Program-made: the position numbers and the translations under genes
The notes under the pieces: model-generated
The model's input: the letters and a program-made list of their open reading frames with translations, nothing else
Told to the model about the DNA's origin: nothing
The model's database searches: none
Source of the DNA: Clostridia bacterium
GTDB lineage: Bacteria > Bacillota > Clostridia > Oscillospirales > Acutalibacteraceae
DNA length: 15,944 nucleotides
Direction of reading: 5' to 3'
Assembly (NCBI GenBank): GCA_017425745.1
Contig: JAFOXT010000062.1
Span: 1-15,944, forward strand
Part shown: in pieces, positions 7,013-14,864 of the stretch
Numbering within the stretch: the stretch's first letter is position 1
How the letters are laid out: each line of letters opens with the position of its first letter

Positions 7013-8548
7013 TTACGCATTCCAGAATTTTCTGTCAAGGCTTCTGTATTGAACTGCTTCAGTAATATGAGGCACTTCAATTGTTTCACTGCCCTCAAGG
7101 TCAGCGATTGTTCTTGCAATTCTGAGAATTTTATCATAAGCTCGTGCTGATAAATCCATACTTTCAAAGCATCGTTCAAGAATTTTTTTGCCTGCTTCAG
7201 TGAGCTTACAGAATTCTGCAGTCTGTGACGGAGTCATTTTTGCGTTGCATGTAACGGGCGTACCCTTGAAGCGCTCTGTCTGGATTTTTCTAGCCTTGTC
7301 AACTCTCTTTTTGATTTCGGCTGAGCTTTCACCTTTTTCTTCGCTTGAAAGCTTGCTGAATTCAACCTGAGGCACCTCAACGTGAATATCAAGTCGGTCA
7401 AGAAGAGGTCCGCTGACTTTTGCCATATATTTCTGAGGTATACCTTTTGCACAGGTACACTTTTTTGTGGGATGACCGAAGTAGCCGCAGGGACAAGGAT
7501 TCATAGCGCAGACAAGCATAATCTCGCAAGGATAGGTCAGTGAGCCTGAAACACGTGAAATTGTAATTTTGCCGTCTTCAAGTGGCTGACGCATAGCTTC
7601 CATTGAAACCTTTGAGAATTCAGGAAGCTCGTCAAGAAACAGTACACCGTGGTGAGAAAGGCTTATTTCACCGGGTCGTGGAATTCTGCCGCCGCCTGAA
7701 AGTCCTGCAGTTGAAATTGTGTGATGTGGTGCACGGTAGGGTCTTGACCTTATAAGTGAAACGTTATCGGGAAGGTCACCCGAAATTGAATATATTTTTG
7801 TAACATCAAGGCTTTCTTCAAAGGTCATATCGGGAAGAATTGAAGGAAGTCGTTTTGCAAGCATACTTTTACCTGAGCCGGGAGGGCCGATCATAAGCAG
7901 GTTGTGACCGCCTGCAGCAGCAATTTCAAGGGCGCGCTTTGCCTGAAACTGTCCTTTTACATCGGAAAAATCAGGGATAAAGCCCGGGTCTGCTCTATAT
8001 TCGTATTGGGAAGGCTGAACAATAAACTTGTTGATTTTTTCCTTACCTGTAAGGTGGTCGTGAAGCTGACGCACATTTTTAACGGGATAAATGTCAATTC
8101 CTTTTACAACGCTTGCTTCAACAACATTTGCAACGGGCAGATAAATTTCCTTTATGCCAAGCTCCTTTGCCTTGATAACCATAGGCAGCGCACCTTTAAC
8201 CTTGCGTACCTTACCGCTGAGGGAAAGCTCACCGAAAAATGCCGAGTCCTTAAGCTCACAGCTTAACTGACCTGATGCAGCAAGAAGAGCAACAAGTATC
8301 GGAAGGTCATACATCGGGCCTTCCTTTTTTATATCTGCAGGTGTGAGATTAACCGTTACTCTGCCGTCAGGATAATAAAATGCAGAGTTTTTCATTGCAG
8401 AACGTACTCTGTCTCTTGATTCGCTTACAGCTGTATCAGGCAGACCTACAAGGTCAAATCTTGGCATACCTCTTTCAATGGAGGCTTCAACGCCGACCTC
8501 AAAGCTGTTCATTCCTAAAATGCCGATACTGTTAACCCTGACAAACAT
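7013..8548 (-). CDS. comM: ComM/YifB-family AAA+ ATPase (Mg-chelatase-like)
   Basis: This 511-residue protein has the full ComM/YifB architecture. An N-terminal Lon-protease-like ChlI domain (FDLVGLPDTAVSESRDRV region) is followed by an AAA+ module with Walker A GPPGSGKS (221-228) and Walker B GVLFLDE (301-307), and then a C-terminal Mg-chelatase-like domain. A cysteine cluster at about 347, 352, 354, 364 and 366 (NPCPCG...CTC) is typical of the family and may bind zinc. In naturally competent Gram-negative bacteria ComM is a hexameric helicase for branch migration during recombination; its role in Clostridia is not established. The start at 8548 is chosen because AAAGGA (8557-8562) is 8 bases upstream. 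An in-frame ATG at 8557 overlaps that site, and MFVRVNSIG matches usual ComM N-termini. It has its own promoter. Confidence 0.93.
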   Translation of the reverse strand: MFVRVNSIGILGMNSFEVGVEASIERGMPRFDLVGLPDTAVSESRDRVRSAMKNSAFYYPDGRVTVNLTPADIKKEGPMYDLPILVALLAASGQLSCELKDSAFFGELSLSGKVRKVKGALPMVIKAKELGIKEIYLPVANVVEASVVKGIDIYPVKNVRQLHDHLTGKEKINKFIVQPSQYEYRADPGFIPDFSDVKGQFQAKRALEIAAAGGHNLLMIGPPGSGKSMLAKRLPSILPDMTFEESLDVTKIYSISGDLPDNVSLIRSRPYRAPHHTISTAGLSGGGRIPRPGEISLSHHGVLFLDELPEFSKVSMEAMRQPLEDGKITISRVSGSLTYPCEIMLVCAMNPCPCGYFGHPTKKCTCAKGIPQKYMAKVSGPLLDRLDIHVEVPQVEFSKLSSEEKGESSAEIKKRVDKARKIQTERFKGTPVTCNAKMTPSQTAEFCKLTEAGKKILERCFESMDLSARAYDKILRIARTIADLEGSETIEVPHITEAVQYRSLDRKFWNA

Positions 8549-8556
8549 TTTCTTCA

Positions 8557-8562
8557 TCCTTT
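8557..8562 (-). promoter_or_regulatory. Ribosome binding site that fixes the comM start
   Basis: The minus strand reads AAAGGATGAAGAAAATG. AAAGGA is correctly placed for the second ATG (8548). The first ATG (8557) shares its A with the binding site and cannot use it. Confidence 0.75.
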
Positions 8563-8580
8563 ATTTGTTTATTAAGTAAA

Positions 8581-8609
8581 ATTATACTACATAGAGTAGA
8601 ATTTGTAAA
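8581..8609 (-). promoter_or_regulatory. Sigma-A-type promoter for comM
   Basis: Minus strand: -35 TTTACA at 8609-8604, a 17-base spacer, then a perfect -10 TATAAT at 8586-8581. It lies just after the spoIID stop, in a 65-base gap without a terminator. comM can therefore be expressed on its own and may also receive read-through from spoIID. Confidence 0.8.
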
Positions 8610-8613
8610 TGTG

Positions 8614-9534
8614 TTATTCGGTAATTTTTGCTCCTTTATAAAAATGCAGAAGAATATCTCTGTAGCTGAAGCCCTGACGTGCCATATAGTCTGCACTGTA
8701 CTGACTCATTCCTACACCGTGGCCTCTGCCGTAAACTGTAAAGGTGATGTCTGAATCATCTTCGGTTATATCAAAATACGGACTTTTAAGGCTGAAGATT
8801 TCTCTTATCTTATTTCCGTCTGTATATGAAGAACCGATTTTAATTTCTTCAGGATAACCGCTTTTTGTTTTATTAGTAACTTCAATAAGCTTTCCGTTTT
8901 CTGAAGAAGCTGATATACCGTTTCTTTTTAAAAGCGCTGAAGCTTCCTTTTTTGAAAAGCTTATTTCCTCACTGTATTTCGGAGAAAGCTTATCACCCGG
9001 AGCAGTAACAGAGGTATGACAGGGGACTTGCTTTTTGAAAATAACCTCAGAATTTTCTGTGCAACCGGGAGAAATTGCGTGATAAACCGCAGGCACCGTT
9101 TCACCGTTACAGACAAGATATTCGCCGTAAACACTGCTCACGGCATCGGTGATTTTCTTTTTATAAACCTCGTAATCCTTTCCCCACAGAGCTTTAAGCT
9201 CATCATCGGTTTTATATTCCTGATGAATGCTTCCATCTGTGATTGTATCAGTGCCCTTTTCTCTCAGGTATTTCTGATAGGTATAGGCTGCAACGGCCTG
9301 AGCTTTAAGTGCCTCTTCTTCAAAGGAGGCAGGCATTTCGGCTGCAACTGTACCCACAATATAGTCAAAAAGCTCCAATTCTGCCGTTTTTTCTTTCTTG
9401 GCGTCAGTTATCATAACTGTGCTGTCGGTGGGCTTTTCGGGTGCGTTTTCTTTGAAAATTCTGCTTGCAGAGATAAATGGAAAGAAAAACATAACCAATG
9501 AAAGAAGCAAAGTGATTACCGCATAGAGTTTCAT
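8614..9534 (-). CDS. spoIID: SpoIID-family sporulation peptidoglycan lytic transglycosylase
   Basis: This 306-residue protein has an N-terminal signal anchor (about residues 2-23) and one SpoIID/LytB domain, so it should sit on the outer face of a membrane. In spore formers SpoIID, with SpoIIP and SpoIIM, degrades peptidoglycan to drive engulfment. Diagnostic stretches are VGTVAAEMPASFEEEALKAQAVAAYTY, whose Glu66 matches the known catalytic glutamate, and YGRGHGVGMSQYSA (268-281). His152 and Cys158 (HAISPGC), possibly with Cys172, could be zinc ligands as reported for clostridial SpoIID; the third ligand is uncertain. The ATG at 9534 is preferred: AAAGGA (9545-9550) is 10 bases upstream, versus 4 for an in-frame TTG at 9540. 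A possible sigma-E promoter is described separately. Confidence 0.88.
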   Translation of the reverse strand: MKLYAVITLLLSLVMFFFPFISASRIFKENAPEKPTDSTVMITDAKKEKTAELELFDYIVGTVAAEMPASFEEEALKAQAVAAYTYQKYLREKGTDTITDGSIHQEYKTDDELKALWGKDYEVYKKKITDAVSSVYGEYLVCNGETVPAVYHAISPGCTENSEVIFKKQVPCHTSVTAPGDKLSPKYSEEISFSKKEASALLKRNGISASSENGKLIEVTNKTKSGYPEEIKIGSSYTDGNKIREIFSLKSPYFDITEDDSDITFTVYGRGHGVGMSQYSADYMARQGFSYRDILLHFYKGAKITE

Positions 9535-9568
9535 AACCAAACAATCCTTTAAATTAATAGATTTTATA

Positions 9569-9597
9569 TTGACTTTATAATTTGTATGTTATAAAAT
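9569..9597 (+). promoter_or_regulatory. Sigma-A-type promoter for the citrate synthase operon
   Basis: Plus strand: -35 TTGACT at 9569-9574, a 17-base spacer, -10 TAAAAT at 9592-9597. Transcription should begin near 9604, which leaves a leader of about 50 bases before the ATG at 9655 and excludes the upstream in-frame ATG at 9601. It is the only clear promoter for the eight-gene run that follows. Confidence 0.78.
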
Positions 9598-9610
9598 ATA
9601 ATGAAATTCT
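9581..9610 (-). promoter_or_regulatory. Possible sigma-E-type promoter for spoIID
   Basis: Minus strand: CATACAAA at 9588-9581 resembles the sigma-E -10 consensus (CATACAMT) at seven of eight positions. A weak -35-like AGAATTT lies at 9610-9604, 15 bases upstream. spoIID is sigma-E dependent in B. subtilis. The region is very AT-rich, so chance similarity is a real possibility. The element overlaps the -10 of the divergent citrate synthase promoter. Confidence 0.4.
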
Positions 9611-9639
9611 TAATAATGAGTTACTATATCCAAATTTAC

Positions 9640-9645
9640 GGGAGG
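9640..9645 (+). promoter_or_regulatory. Ribosome binding site that fixes the citrate synthase start
   Basis: GGGAGG lies 9 bases before the ATG at 9655. The longer open frame from 9601 has no ribosome binding site and begins at or before the predicted transcription start. Confidence 0.85.
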
Positions 9646-9654
9646 AAAGAAATA

Positions 9655-11091
9655 ATGTATGATAAGATAAACCCGATTTCACCCGAATTGCTTGAAAAAA
9701 TGAGCGAAAAAATTGAAAAGAAAAGTCAGATAGATCTTGACCAGTTCTGGAAATACGGTGTTAAAAGAGGTCTTCGTAATCCTGACGGTACAGGTGTAAT
9801 GGCAGGTCTTACAAAAATCTGTACAGTAGAGGGCTACTATATTGAAGACGGTGAACGTGTTCCCAAAAACGGCGTTCTTAAATACAGAGGTCTTAACATA
9901 AACGAAATTATAGAGGCTTGTGAAAGGGAAAACCGTTTCGGCTTTGAGGAGGTTATATACCTTCTTATGTTCGGCACACTTCCCACAAAAAGTCAGCTTG
10001 ACCTTTTCAAGGAAACACTTGCACTTTGCCGTGATCTTCCTGATAACTATATTGAAGACGTGCTTATGAAAAACGCTTCTATGGACGTAATGAACAAGCT
10101 TGCAAGATGCGTTCTTACTTCTTATTCCTTTGACGAATATCCCGATGATATTTCAATCAATAATGTTCTTCGTCAGTCTGTTCAGATTATTGCTCAGCTG
10201 CCCGTTATGATGTGCTATGCTTATCAGGTTAAGAGAATGAAATTCTACGGCAAGAGCATGTACTTCCACCCGGAAAAGAAGGAGCTTTCAACTGCAGAAA
10301 CAATTCTCCGTTCAATCCGTTCAGATAAGAAGTTCACTGATGAAGAGGCTAAGCTTCTTGATATCTGTCTTATTCTTCACGCAGAGCACGGCGGCGGTAA
10401 CAACTCAACCTTTACAACACGAGTTCTTACCTCAAGCGGTACAGATACATATTCAGCAATTGCGGCGGCTATCGGCTCACTCAAGGGCAGACGCCACGGC
10501 GGTGCAAACATCAAGGTTACCAATATGGTTAACGAGATAACAGAAAACGTTGAGGATATTACCGACGAAAAACAGGTTGCTGAATATCTTGAAAAGATTA
10601 TACGCAAAGAAGCAGGTGACGGCTCAGGACTTATTTACGGTATGGGTCACGCAGTCTATACACTCTCTGACCCCAGAGCAGTTATCCTTAAGAGAAAGGC
10701 AAAGGAATTTGCTTACAGATCCGGCTTTGAAAAGGATTACGAGCTTATTGCAAGCATTGAAAGACTTACTCCTGAGGTTTACAGAAAAGTAAAGGGTAAG
10801 AACAAGATAATGTGTGCAAACGTTGACCTTTATTCAGGTCTTATTTACAAGATGCTCGGTATTCCCGGTGATCTTTACACTCCGCTTTTTGCAACTGCAA
10901 GAATTGCGGGCTGGTGCTCACACAGAATGGAAGAGCTTCTTACAGGCGGTAAGATTATCCGTCCTGCTTATAAGAATATTGCACTGCCCAAGAAATATGT
11001 TCCTATGGATGAGCGTATCGAAAACTATTCTCAGATGTCAGATTACATTCCCTCTGACCAAAGAGTTTATGATTTAAATAAGGAGGGTTAA
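9655..11091 (+). CDS. Citrate synthase (Si-type family)
   Basis: This 478-residue protein condenses oxaloacetate and acetyl-CoA to citrate and CoA in the cytoplasm. The three catalytic residues of the family are recognisable: His281 in RRHGGAN, His332 in GMGHAVY and Asp391 in NVDLYSG (equivalent to E. coli His264, His305 and Asp362). Substrate-contacting stretches such as LHAEHGGGNNSTFT and SDPR are also present. The N-terminal extension before the core is longer than in the shortest archaeal-type enzymes. It belongs to the classical citrate synthase fold, not the HMG-lyase-like Re-citrate synthase of some clostridia. The start at 9655 rests on the ribosome binding site and promoter position. 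The enzyme probably feeds 2-oxoglutarate and glutamate synthesis in an incomplete TCA cycle, but aconitase and isocitrate dehydrogenase genes are not in the window. It is first in the operon; the ribosome binding site of the next gene lies inside its last codons. Confidence 0.93.
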   Translation: MYDKINPISPELLEKMSEKIEKKSQIDLDQFWKYGVKRGLRNPDGTGVMAGLTKICTVEGYYIEDGERVPKNGVLKYRGLNINEIIEACERENRFGFEEVIYLLMFGTLPTKSQLDLFKETLALCRDLPDNYIEDVLMKNASMDVMNKLARCVLTSYSFDEYPDDISINNVLRQSVQIIAQLPVMMCYAYQVKRMKFYGKSMYFHPEKKELSTAETILRSIRSDKKFTDEEAKLLDICLILHAEHGGGNNSTFTTRVLTSSGTDTYSAIAAAIGSLKGRRHGGANIKVTNMVNEITENVEDITDEKQVAEYLEKIIRKEAGDGSGLIYGMGHAVYTLSDPRAVILKRKAKEFAYRSGFEKDYELIASIERLTPEVYRKVKGKNKIMCANVDLYSGLIYKMLGIPGDLYTPLFATARIAGWCSHRMEELLTGGKIIRPAYKNIALPKKYVPMDERIENYSQMSDYIPSDQRVYDLNKEG

Positions 11092-11095
11092 GCTT

Positions 11096-11983
11096 ATGAA
11101 AATCAAGGGTACTCAGACCTCGTTTACTTTAAGCGATTTTTCAAAAATTCTCGGAATTTCAACTGCTGTTGCCATTGTTCTCAGAGCAATTCAGATGGCA
11201 AAATTCATTGACAACGAAACAGGCTTTGCAACAGGCGGAAAGGCTTTCAGCGTTGTACTTATTTTAGTGATTATTGCAACTGTTCTTGCTTTTGTTGTAA
11301 AAGCGTTTTTAAGCGCTGAATCAGAAAAAATTCAGCTTCAGGGTGTGAAAAGCAAGTCACTCGGTACAGTAACTGCACTTTTTTCACTTTCACTTCTCTT
11401 TGACTTTGTTTCAGGCTTTACTGCAGGCGGTGAGGTTTCAGCTGACCTTAAGGGTCTTATGCTTACCGGTACAATGCCGAGATTTTTACAGAGCTTTTTC
11501 GCTCTTTTTGCAGCCTTCTATTTCCTTATACTTGCAAAGGATTTTCTTAAGGGAAAGGCTGACGCTTCAAAGCACAGAGTGCTTGCAATTATGCCCGTTT
11601 GCTGGGCAGGCTTCAGAATGATCTGCCGTTTTGTAAGACAGATAAGCTTTGTTAAGGTTTCTGACCTTTTCTTTGAGCTTGTTATGCTTGCGTTTATGCT
11701 TATCTTCTTTATGGCTCTTGCTCAGGTTATAAGCGGTGTTTACAGCGACGGCTTCCAGTGGAGAATTCCTGCCTTCGGTGCTTCAGCTGCTCTTATTGCC
11801 GGTATGCTCAGTGTGCCCAGACTTATCTTTACCTTTGTGGGTTATGAGTCATACATCAATCCTCAGCACACCTTCCAGATTACAGACCTTGCATTTTTTG
11901 CCTTTGTAATCGTGCTTGCTGCTACAGCCTTTAAAAATATCAATCCGTACACTGCTTACGATGAAGAAAACGGAGAAGAATAA
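11096..11983 (+). CDS. Unrecognised multi-pass membrane protein
   Basis: I do not recognise this 295-residue protein. It has about eight hydrophobic stretches, near residues 20-38, 49-72, 90-111, 129-151, 162-180, 188-214, 224-249 and 264-281, with a short polar N-terminus and an acidic C-terminal tail (YDEENGEE). There is no signal peptide, nucleotide-binding motif or known transporter signature. Its ribosome binding site AGGAGGG (11081-11087) lies within the end of the citrate synthase gene, and its stop shares one base with the start of the AEC carrier gene (TAATG). It is thus tightly coupled to both. A role linked to carboxylate transport, or as a partner of the carrier, is a guess from position only. 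Confidence 0.88.
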   Translation: MKIKGTQTSFTLSDFSKILGISTAVAIVLRAIQMAKFIDNETGFATGGKAFSVVLILVIIATVLAFVVKAFLSAESEKIQLQGVKSKSLGTVTALFSLSLLFDFVSGFTAGGEVSADLKGLMLTGTMPRFLQSFFALFAAFYFLILAKDFLKGKADASKHRVLAIMPVCWAGFRMICRFVRQISFVKVSDLFFELVMLAFMLIFFMALAQVISGVYSDGFQWRIPAFGASAALIAGMLSVPRLIFTFVGYESYINPQHTFQITDLAFFAFVIVLAATAFKNINPYTAYDEENGEE

Positions 11984-12924
11984 TGAATCTTTTTCTTGAA
12001 AACTTAATTTCTGCATCCACTCAGGTAGGTATGCTCTATGTAATGGTTGCTGCAGGCTTTATCTGTGATAAAACAGGTCTTTTCAGTGAAGAAACAGCAA
12101 AAAAGGTAGTAAGACTCCTTTTATATTTCATTACACCGTGTACTCTTGTGAATGCTTTTTCAAACATTGAAAATACACCTGAAAATGTAAAGAAATTTGC
12201 AGTTTCATTTCTGATTGCAACTGCTACTCACGTAATTGCAATTCTTGTGAATGCTCCCTTTTACAGAAATAAGGACAGTGAAACCGGCTGTATTTATAAA
12301 TTTGCTTCAATTTACGGCAACGTAAGCTTTATGGCGCTTCCTCTTGCTCAGGCTATTTTAGGGGATGAGGGCACATTCTACTGTGCAAACGGTGTGCTTG
12401 TTTTCAATGTTGTCAACTTCGCTCACGGTGCTATTCTTATGGGCAGAGGCGACGAAAAGAAGATTAACCTTAAAAATCTTCTTATGAATCCCGGTGTTGT
12501 ATCCTTTGTAATCGGTCTTCCCATTTTCCTTCTTGGTATAAAGCTTCCTTACATTGTAAGCGAGCCTCTCAGAATGATGGCGGGACTCAACAGCCCAACT
12601 GCAATGCTTATTTTCGGTACATACCTTGCACACACTGACCTTAAGTCTATGTTTACTGATAAAAACATCTACCGCACAGCTTTTATGAAGCTTCTTGTGG
12701 TGCCTCTTCTCTGTCTTGGCATTTATTATCTCTGCGGTGTTACGGGCGTGCTTCTTACTGCAAGCATTATCACTGCCTCGGCACCCTCAGCAAACAACAC
12801 CTTTATGCTGGCAACAAGATATGAAAGAGATACAAGCGTTGCTTCAAAAACTGTTGCGCTTGTCAGCTTTATTTCAGTGCTTACTATACCCGTTATGATA
12901 GCGCTTACTCAGCTTACCTGGTAA
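11983..12924 (+). CDS. AEC-family (auxin efflux carrier-like) transporter
   Basis: This 313-residue protein has about ten hydrophobic segments and the signatures of the AEC family. The conserved YGNVSFMALPLAQAILGDEG block (111-130) has the Asn typical of the first half, and the second half has the SAPSANNTFMLATRYERD region (266-283) followed by SFISVLTIPV. Characterised bacterial members carry malate or malonate (MleP, MdcF), so an organic anion is the likely substrate, but it cannot be read from the sequence. Length is normal for the family. The start ATG overlaps the stop of the upstream membrane protein by one base, with GGAGAAG ahead of it. Its place downstream of citrate synthase fits carboxylate traffic; this is inference. 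Confidence 0.9.
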   Translation: MNLFLENLISASTQVGMLYVMVAAGFICDKTGLFSEETAKKVVRLLLYFITPCTLVNAFSNIENTPENVKKFAVSFLIATATHVIAILVNAPFYRNKDSETGCIYKFASIYGNVSFMALPLAQAILGDEGTFYCANGVLVFNVVNFAHGAILMGRGDEKKINLKNLLMNPGVVSFVIGLPIFLLGIKLPYIVSEPLRMMAGLNSPTAMLIFGTYLAHTDLKSMFTDKNIYRTAFMKLLVVPLLCLGIYYLCGVTGVLLTASIITASAPSANNTFMLATRYERDTSVASKTVALVSFISVLTIPVMIALTQLTW

Positions 12925-12958
12925 GCTCATAACAAATCCCGATGAAAGGGGATAAATT

Positions 12959-13999
12959 ATGGACACTGTTCTTGTAAAATTTGCAGGTATTGCTTCGGAA
13001 TTTGAGGTATCAAAAATTCTTGACCTTGGTTTTACTGAGGTAAGATGGTACGGAGCGATAATTGCTTTCGGCTTTCTTCTTGCCGTGCTTTTCGGCGGAA
13101 GAACAGCTTATGTATGGAATATCAATCTTGACAAAATGATTGACGTGCTGATTTTCGGCACAATCGGTGCAATTATCGGTGCAAGAGGATATTATGTAAT
13201 CTTCAAGTGGGACTATTACTCTCAGCATCTTTCGGAGATACCGAAAATATGGGAGGGCGGTCTTGCAATATACGGCGGTATAATAGGAGGTATCCTATGT
13301 GCCTATATTGTTTGTAAAATTGAAAAAATGAACTTCTGGAATCTGCTTGATATGGTTGGTATAAGTCTTCTTATCGGTCAGGGTATAGGCAGATGGGGCA
13401 ATTACGCTAACCAGGAGGCCTTTGGCGGAATCACCTATAAAAACTGGGGTATGATGAGTGATACGGTTGTGACATATATCGCAGCGAATAAAAGCGAATT
13501 CGGCCTTGAGGGTGTAGAAAATGTTGCAGAATATATTGCAGAAAATGACCTTTATGTTCACCCTACATTCTTCTATGAATCCGTCTGGTGTATTCTCGGC
13601 TTTTTTGTGCTTTATATAATTCTTAAAAAGTTCCGTAAATTCAGCGGTCAGCTTTTCCTTTGCTACGGCTTGTGGTACGGTGCTGAAAGACTTATTGTTG
13701 AAGGAATGAGAACAGACAGCCTTTATATCGGCAACACAAATCTCAGAGCCTCACAGCTTCTTTCACTCATGATTGTTGTTGTATGCGGTGTGCTGCTTGT
13801 TGCTCTTACAATAAAATTCACTAAAAATCCCAAGCCCATTGAGGGCGTTGATTATCTGCCGCCTATGAACGAAAAGGAAAAGCTCAACTACGAGAAAAAG
13901 CTTCTTCGTCAGGCAAAGGGCAGAGAGAGAAGAAAAAGAATAAAAATGAAGCTTGGAATAAAAATCAAGGAGGAAAATACCGATGTACAAACTGATTGA
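12959..13999 (+). CDS. lgt: Prolipoprotein diacylglyceryl transferase
   Basis: Lgt moves a diacylglyceryl group from phosphatidylglycerol to the lipobox cysteine of prolipoproteins in the cytoplasmic membrane. The signature GRWGNYANQEAFGG is at residues 144-157, with Arg145 matching the essential E. coli Arg143. WYGAERLIVEGMRTDSL (239-255) supplies the C-terminal arginines (Arg244 near E. coli Arg239). Where E. coli has His103 (FHGG) this protein has Tyr105 (IYGG). At 346 residues it is longer than the usual 250-300: there is an extra loop at about 160-200 and a highly basic tail after residue 310. The ATG at 12959 follows AAAGGGG by 8 bases or fewer. It lies 34 bases after the AEC gene and overlaps folD by 17 bases. 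Confidence 0.95.
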   Translation: MDTVLVKFAGIASEFEVSKILDLGFTEVRWYGAIIAFGFLLAVLFGGRTAYVWNINLDKMIDVLIFGTIGAIIGARGYYVIFKWDYYSQHLSEIPKIWEGGLAIYGGIIGGILCAYIVCKIEKMNFWNLLDMVGISLLIGQGIGRWGNYANQEAFGGITYKNWGMMSDTVVTYIAANKSEFGLEGVENVAEYIAENDLYVHPTFFYESVWCILGFFVLYIILKKFRKFSGQLFLCYGLWYGAERLIVEGMRTDSLYIGNTNLRASQLLSLMIVVVCGVLLVALTIKFTKNPKPIEGVDYLPPMNEKEKLNYEKKLLRQAKGRERRKRIKMKLGIKIKEENTDVQTD

Positions 14000-14837
14000 C
14001 GGTAAAGAGGTTTCAAACCACGTTAAAACAAAAGTAAGAGAAGAGGTTGATGCTCTTAAGGAAAAGGGTATTGAACCCGCTCTTGCAGTTATTATTGTTG
14101 GTAACGACCCTGCTTCAAGAGTATATGTAAACAACAAAAAGAAGGCTTGTGAATTTACAGGTATGCGTTCGGTTGAATACGCAATGCCTGAAGAAACAAC
14201 TGAAGAAGAGCTTCTTTCTGTAATAGATAAGCTCAACGCTGACGACAGCATCAACGGTATTCTCTGTCAGCTTCCCGTACCTAAGCACATCAGTGAAAAG
14301 GCTGTAATTGAGCGCATTTCAGCAAAGAAGGATGTTGATGTATTTTCAGCTGAAAACGTTGGTAAAATGTGGCAGGGTGACTATGATATGGCTTCCTGCA
14401 CACCTATGGGTGTTATTGAGCTTCTTGACTACTACGGCATTGATGTCTGCGGTAAAAACTGCGTAATTATCGGCAGAAGCAACATTGTGGGTAAGCCTAT
14501 GGCTTCACTTCTTCTTGAAAGAAGTGCAACTGTTACAATCTGTCATTCAAGAACAAAGAACCTTTCTGAAATCACTTCAAAGGCTGACCTTATTGTGGCA
14601 GCCGTAGGCAGAGCTAAATTTGTTACTGCTGATATGGTAAAGGAAGGAGCAATTGTTGTTGACGTTGGTATCAACAGAAACGATGACGGCAAGCTTTGCG
14701 GTGACGTTGATTTTGAAAACGTAAAGGATAAGTGTGAATTCATAACTCCCGTACCCGGTGGCTGCGGTCCTATGACAATTGCAGTGCTTATGAAAAATAC
14801 TCTTCTTGCTTGTAAAAAGCAGAACGGTATTATATAA
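13983..14837 (+). CDS. folD: Bifunctional methylenetetrahydrofolate dehydrogenase/cyclohydrolase
   Basis: FolD interconverts 5,10-methylene-THF, 5,10-methenyl-THF and 10-formyl-THF, supplying one-carbon units for purines, formyl-Met-tRNA and acetogenic-type pathways. At 284 residues it is the standard length. The active-site motif YVNNKKKAC has Tyr48 and catalytic Lys52 (E. coli Tyr50 and Lys54). GILCQLPVPKH (92-102), the dinucleotide-binding GRSNIVGKPMASLL (164-177) and PVPGGCGPMTIA (256-267) are all present. Two signature positions deviate: KDVDVF replaces the common KDVDGF, and GGCGPMT replaces GGVGPMT. Neither removes a catalytic group. AAGGAGG (13967-13973) lies 9 bases before the ATG, inside the end of lgt, so the two genes overlap by 17 bases in different frames. 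Confidence 0.95.
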   Translation: MYKLIDGKEVSNHVKTKVREEVDALKEKGIEPALAVIIVGNDPASRVYVNNKKKACEFTGMRSVEYAMPEETTEEELLSVIDKLNADDSINGILCQLPVPKHISEKAVIERISAKKDVDVFSAENVGKMWQGDYDMASCTPMGVIELLDYYGIDVCGKNCVIIGRSNIVGKPMASLLLERSATVTICHSRTKNLSEITSKADLIVAAVGRAKFVTADMVKEGAIVVDVGINRNDDGKLCGDVDFENVKDKCEFITPVPGGCGPMTIAVLMKNTLLACKKQNGII

Positions 14838-14864
14838 AAAATCAAGACGTAAAGGAGAAAGAAT

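Noticed and set aside
7904..8266. 120-residue plus-strand frame inside comM
   Set aside because: It is the antisense shadow of a strongly conserved AAA+ gene, with no ribosome binding site or recognisable product.
9016..9501. 161-residue plus-strand frame opposite spoIID
   Set aside because: Cysteine- and phenylalanine-rich antisense translation of a recognisable SpoIID domain; no support as a gene.
9601..9654. N-terminal extension of citrate synthase from the ATG at 9601
   Set aside because: It has no ribosome binding site and starts at or before the predicted transcription start; GGGAGG favours the ATG at 9655.
13763..14254. 163-residue minus-strand frame spanning the lgt/folD junction
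   Set aside because: Serine/leucine-rich low-complexity translation opposite two well-supported genes; no ribosome binding site seen.
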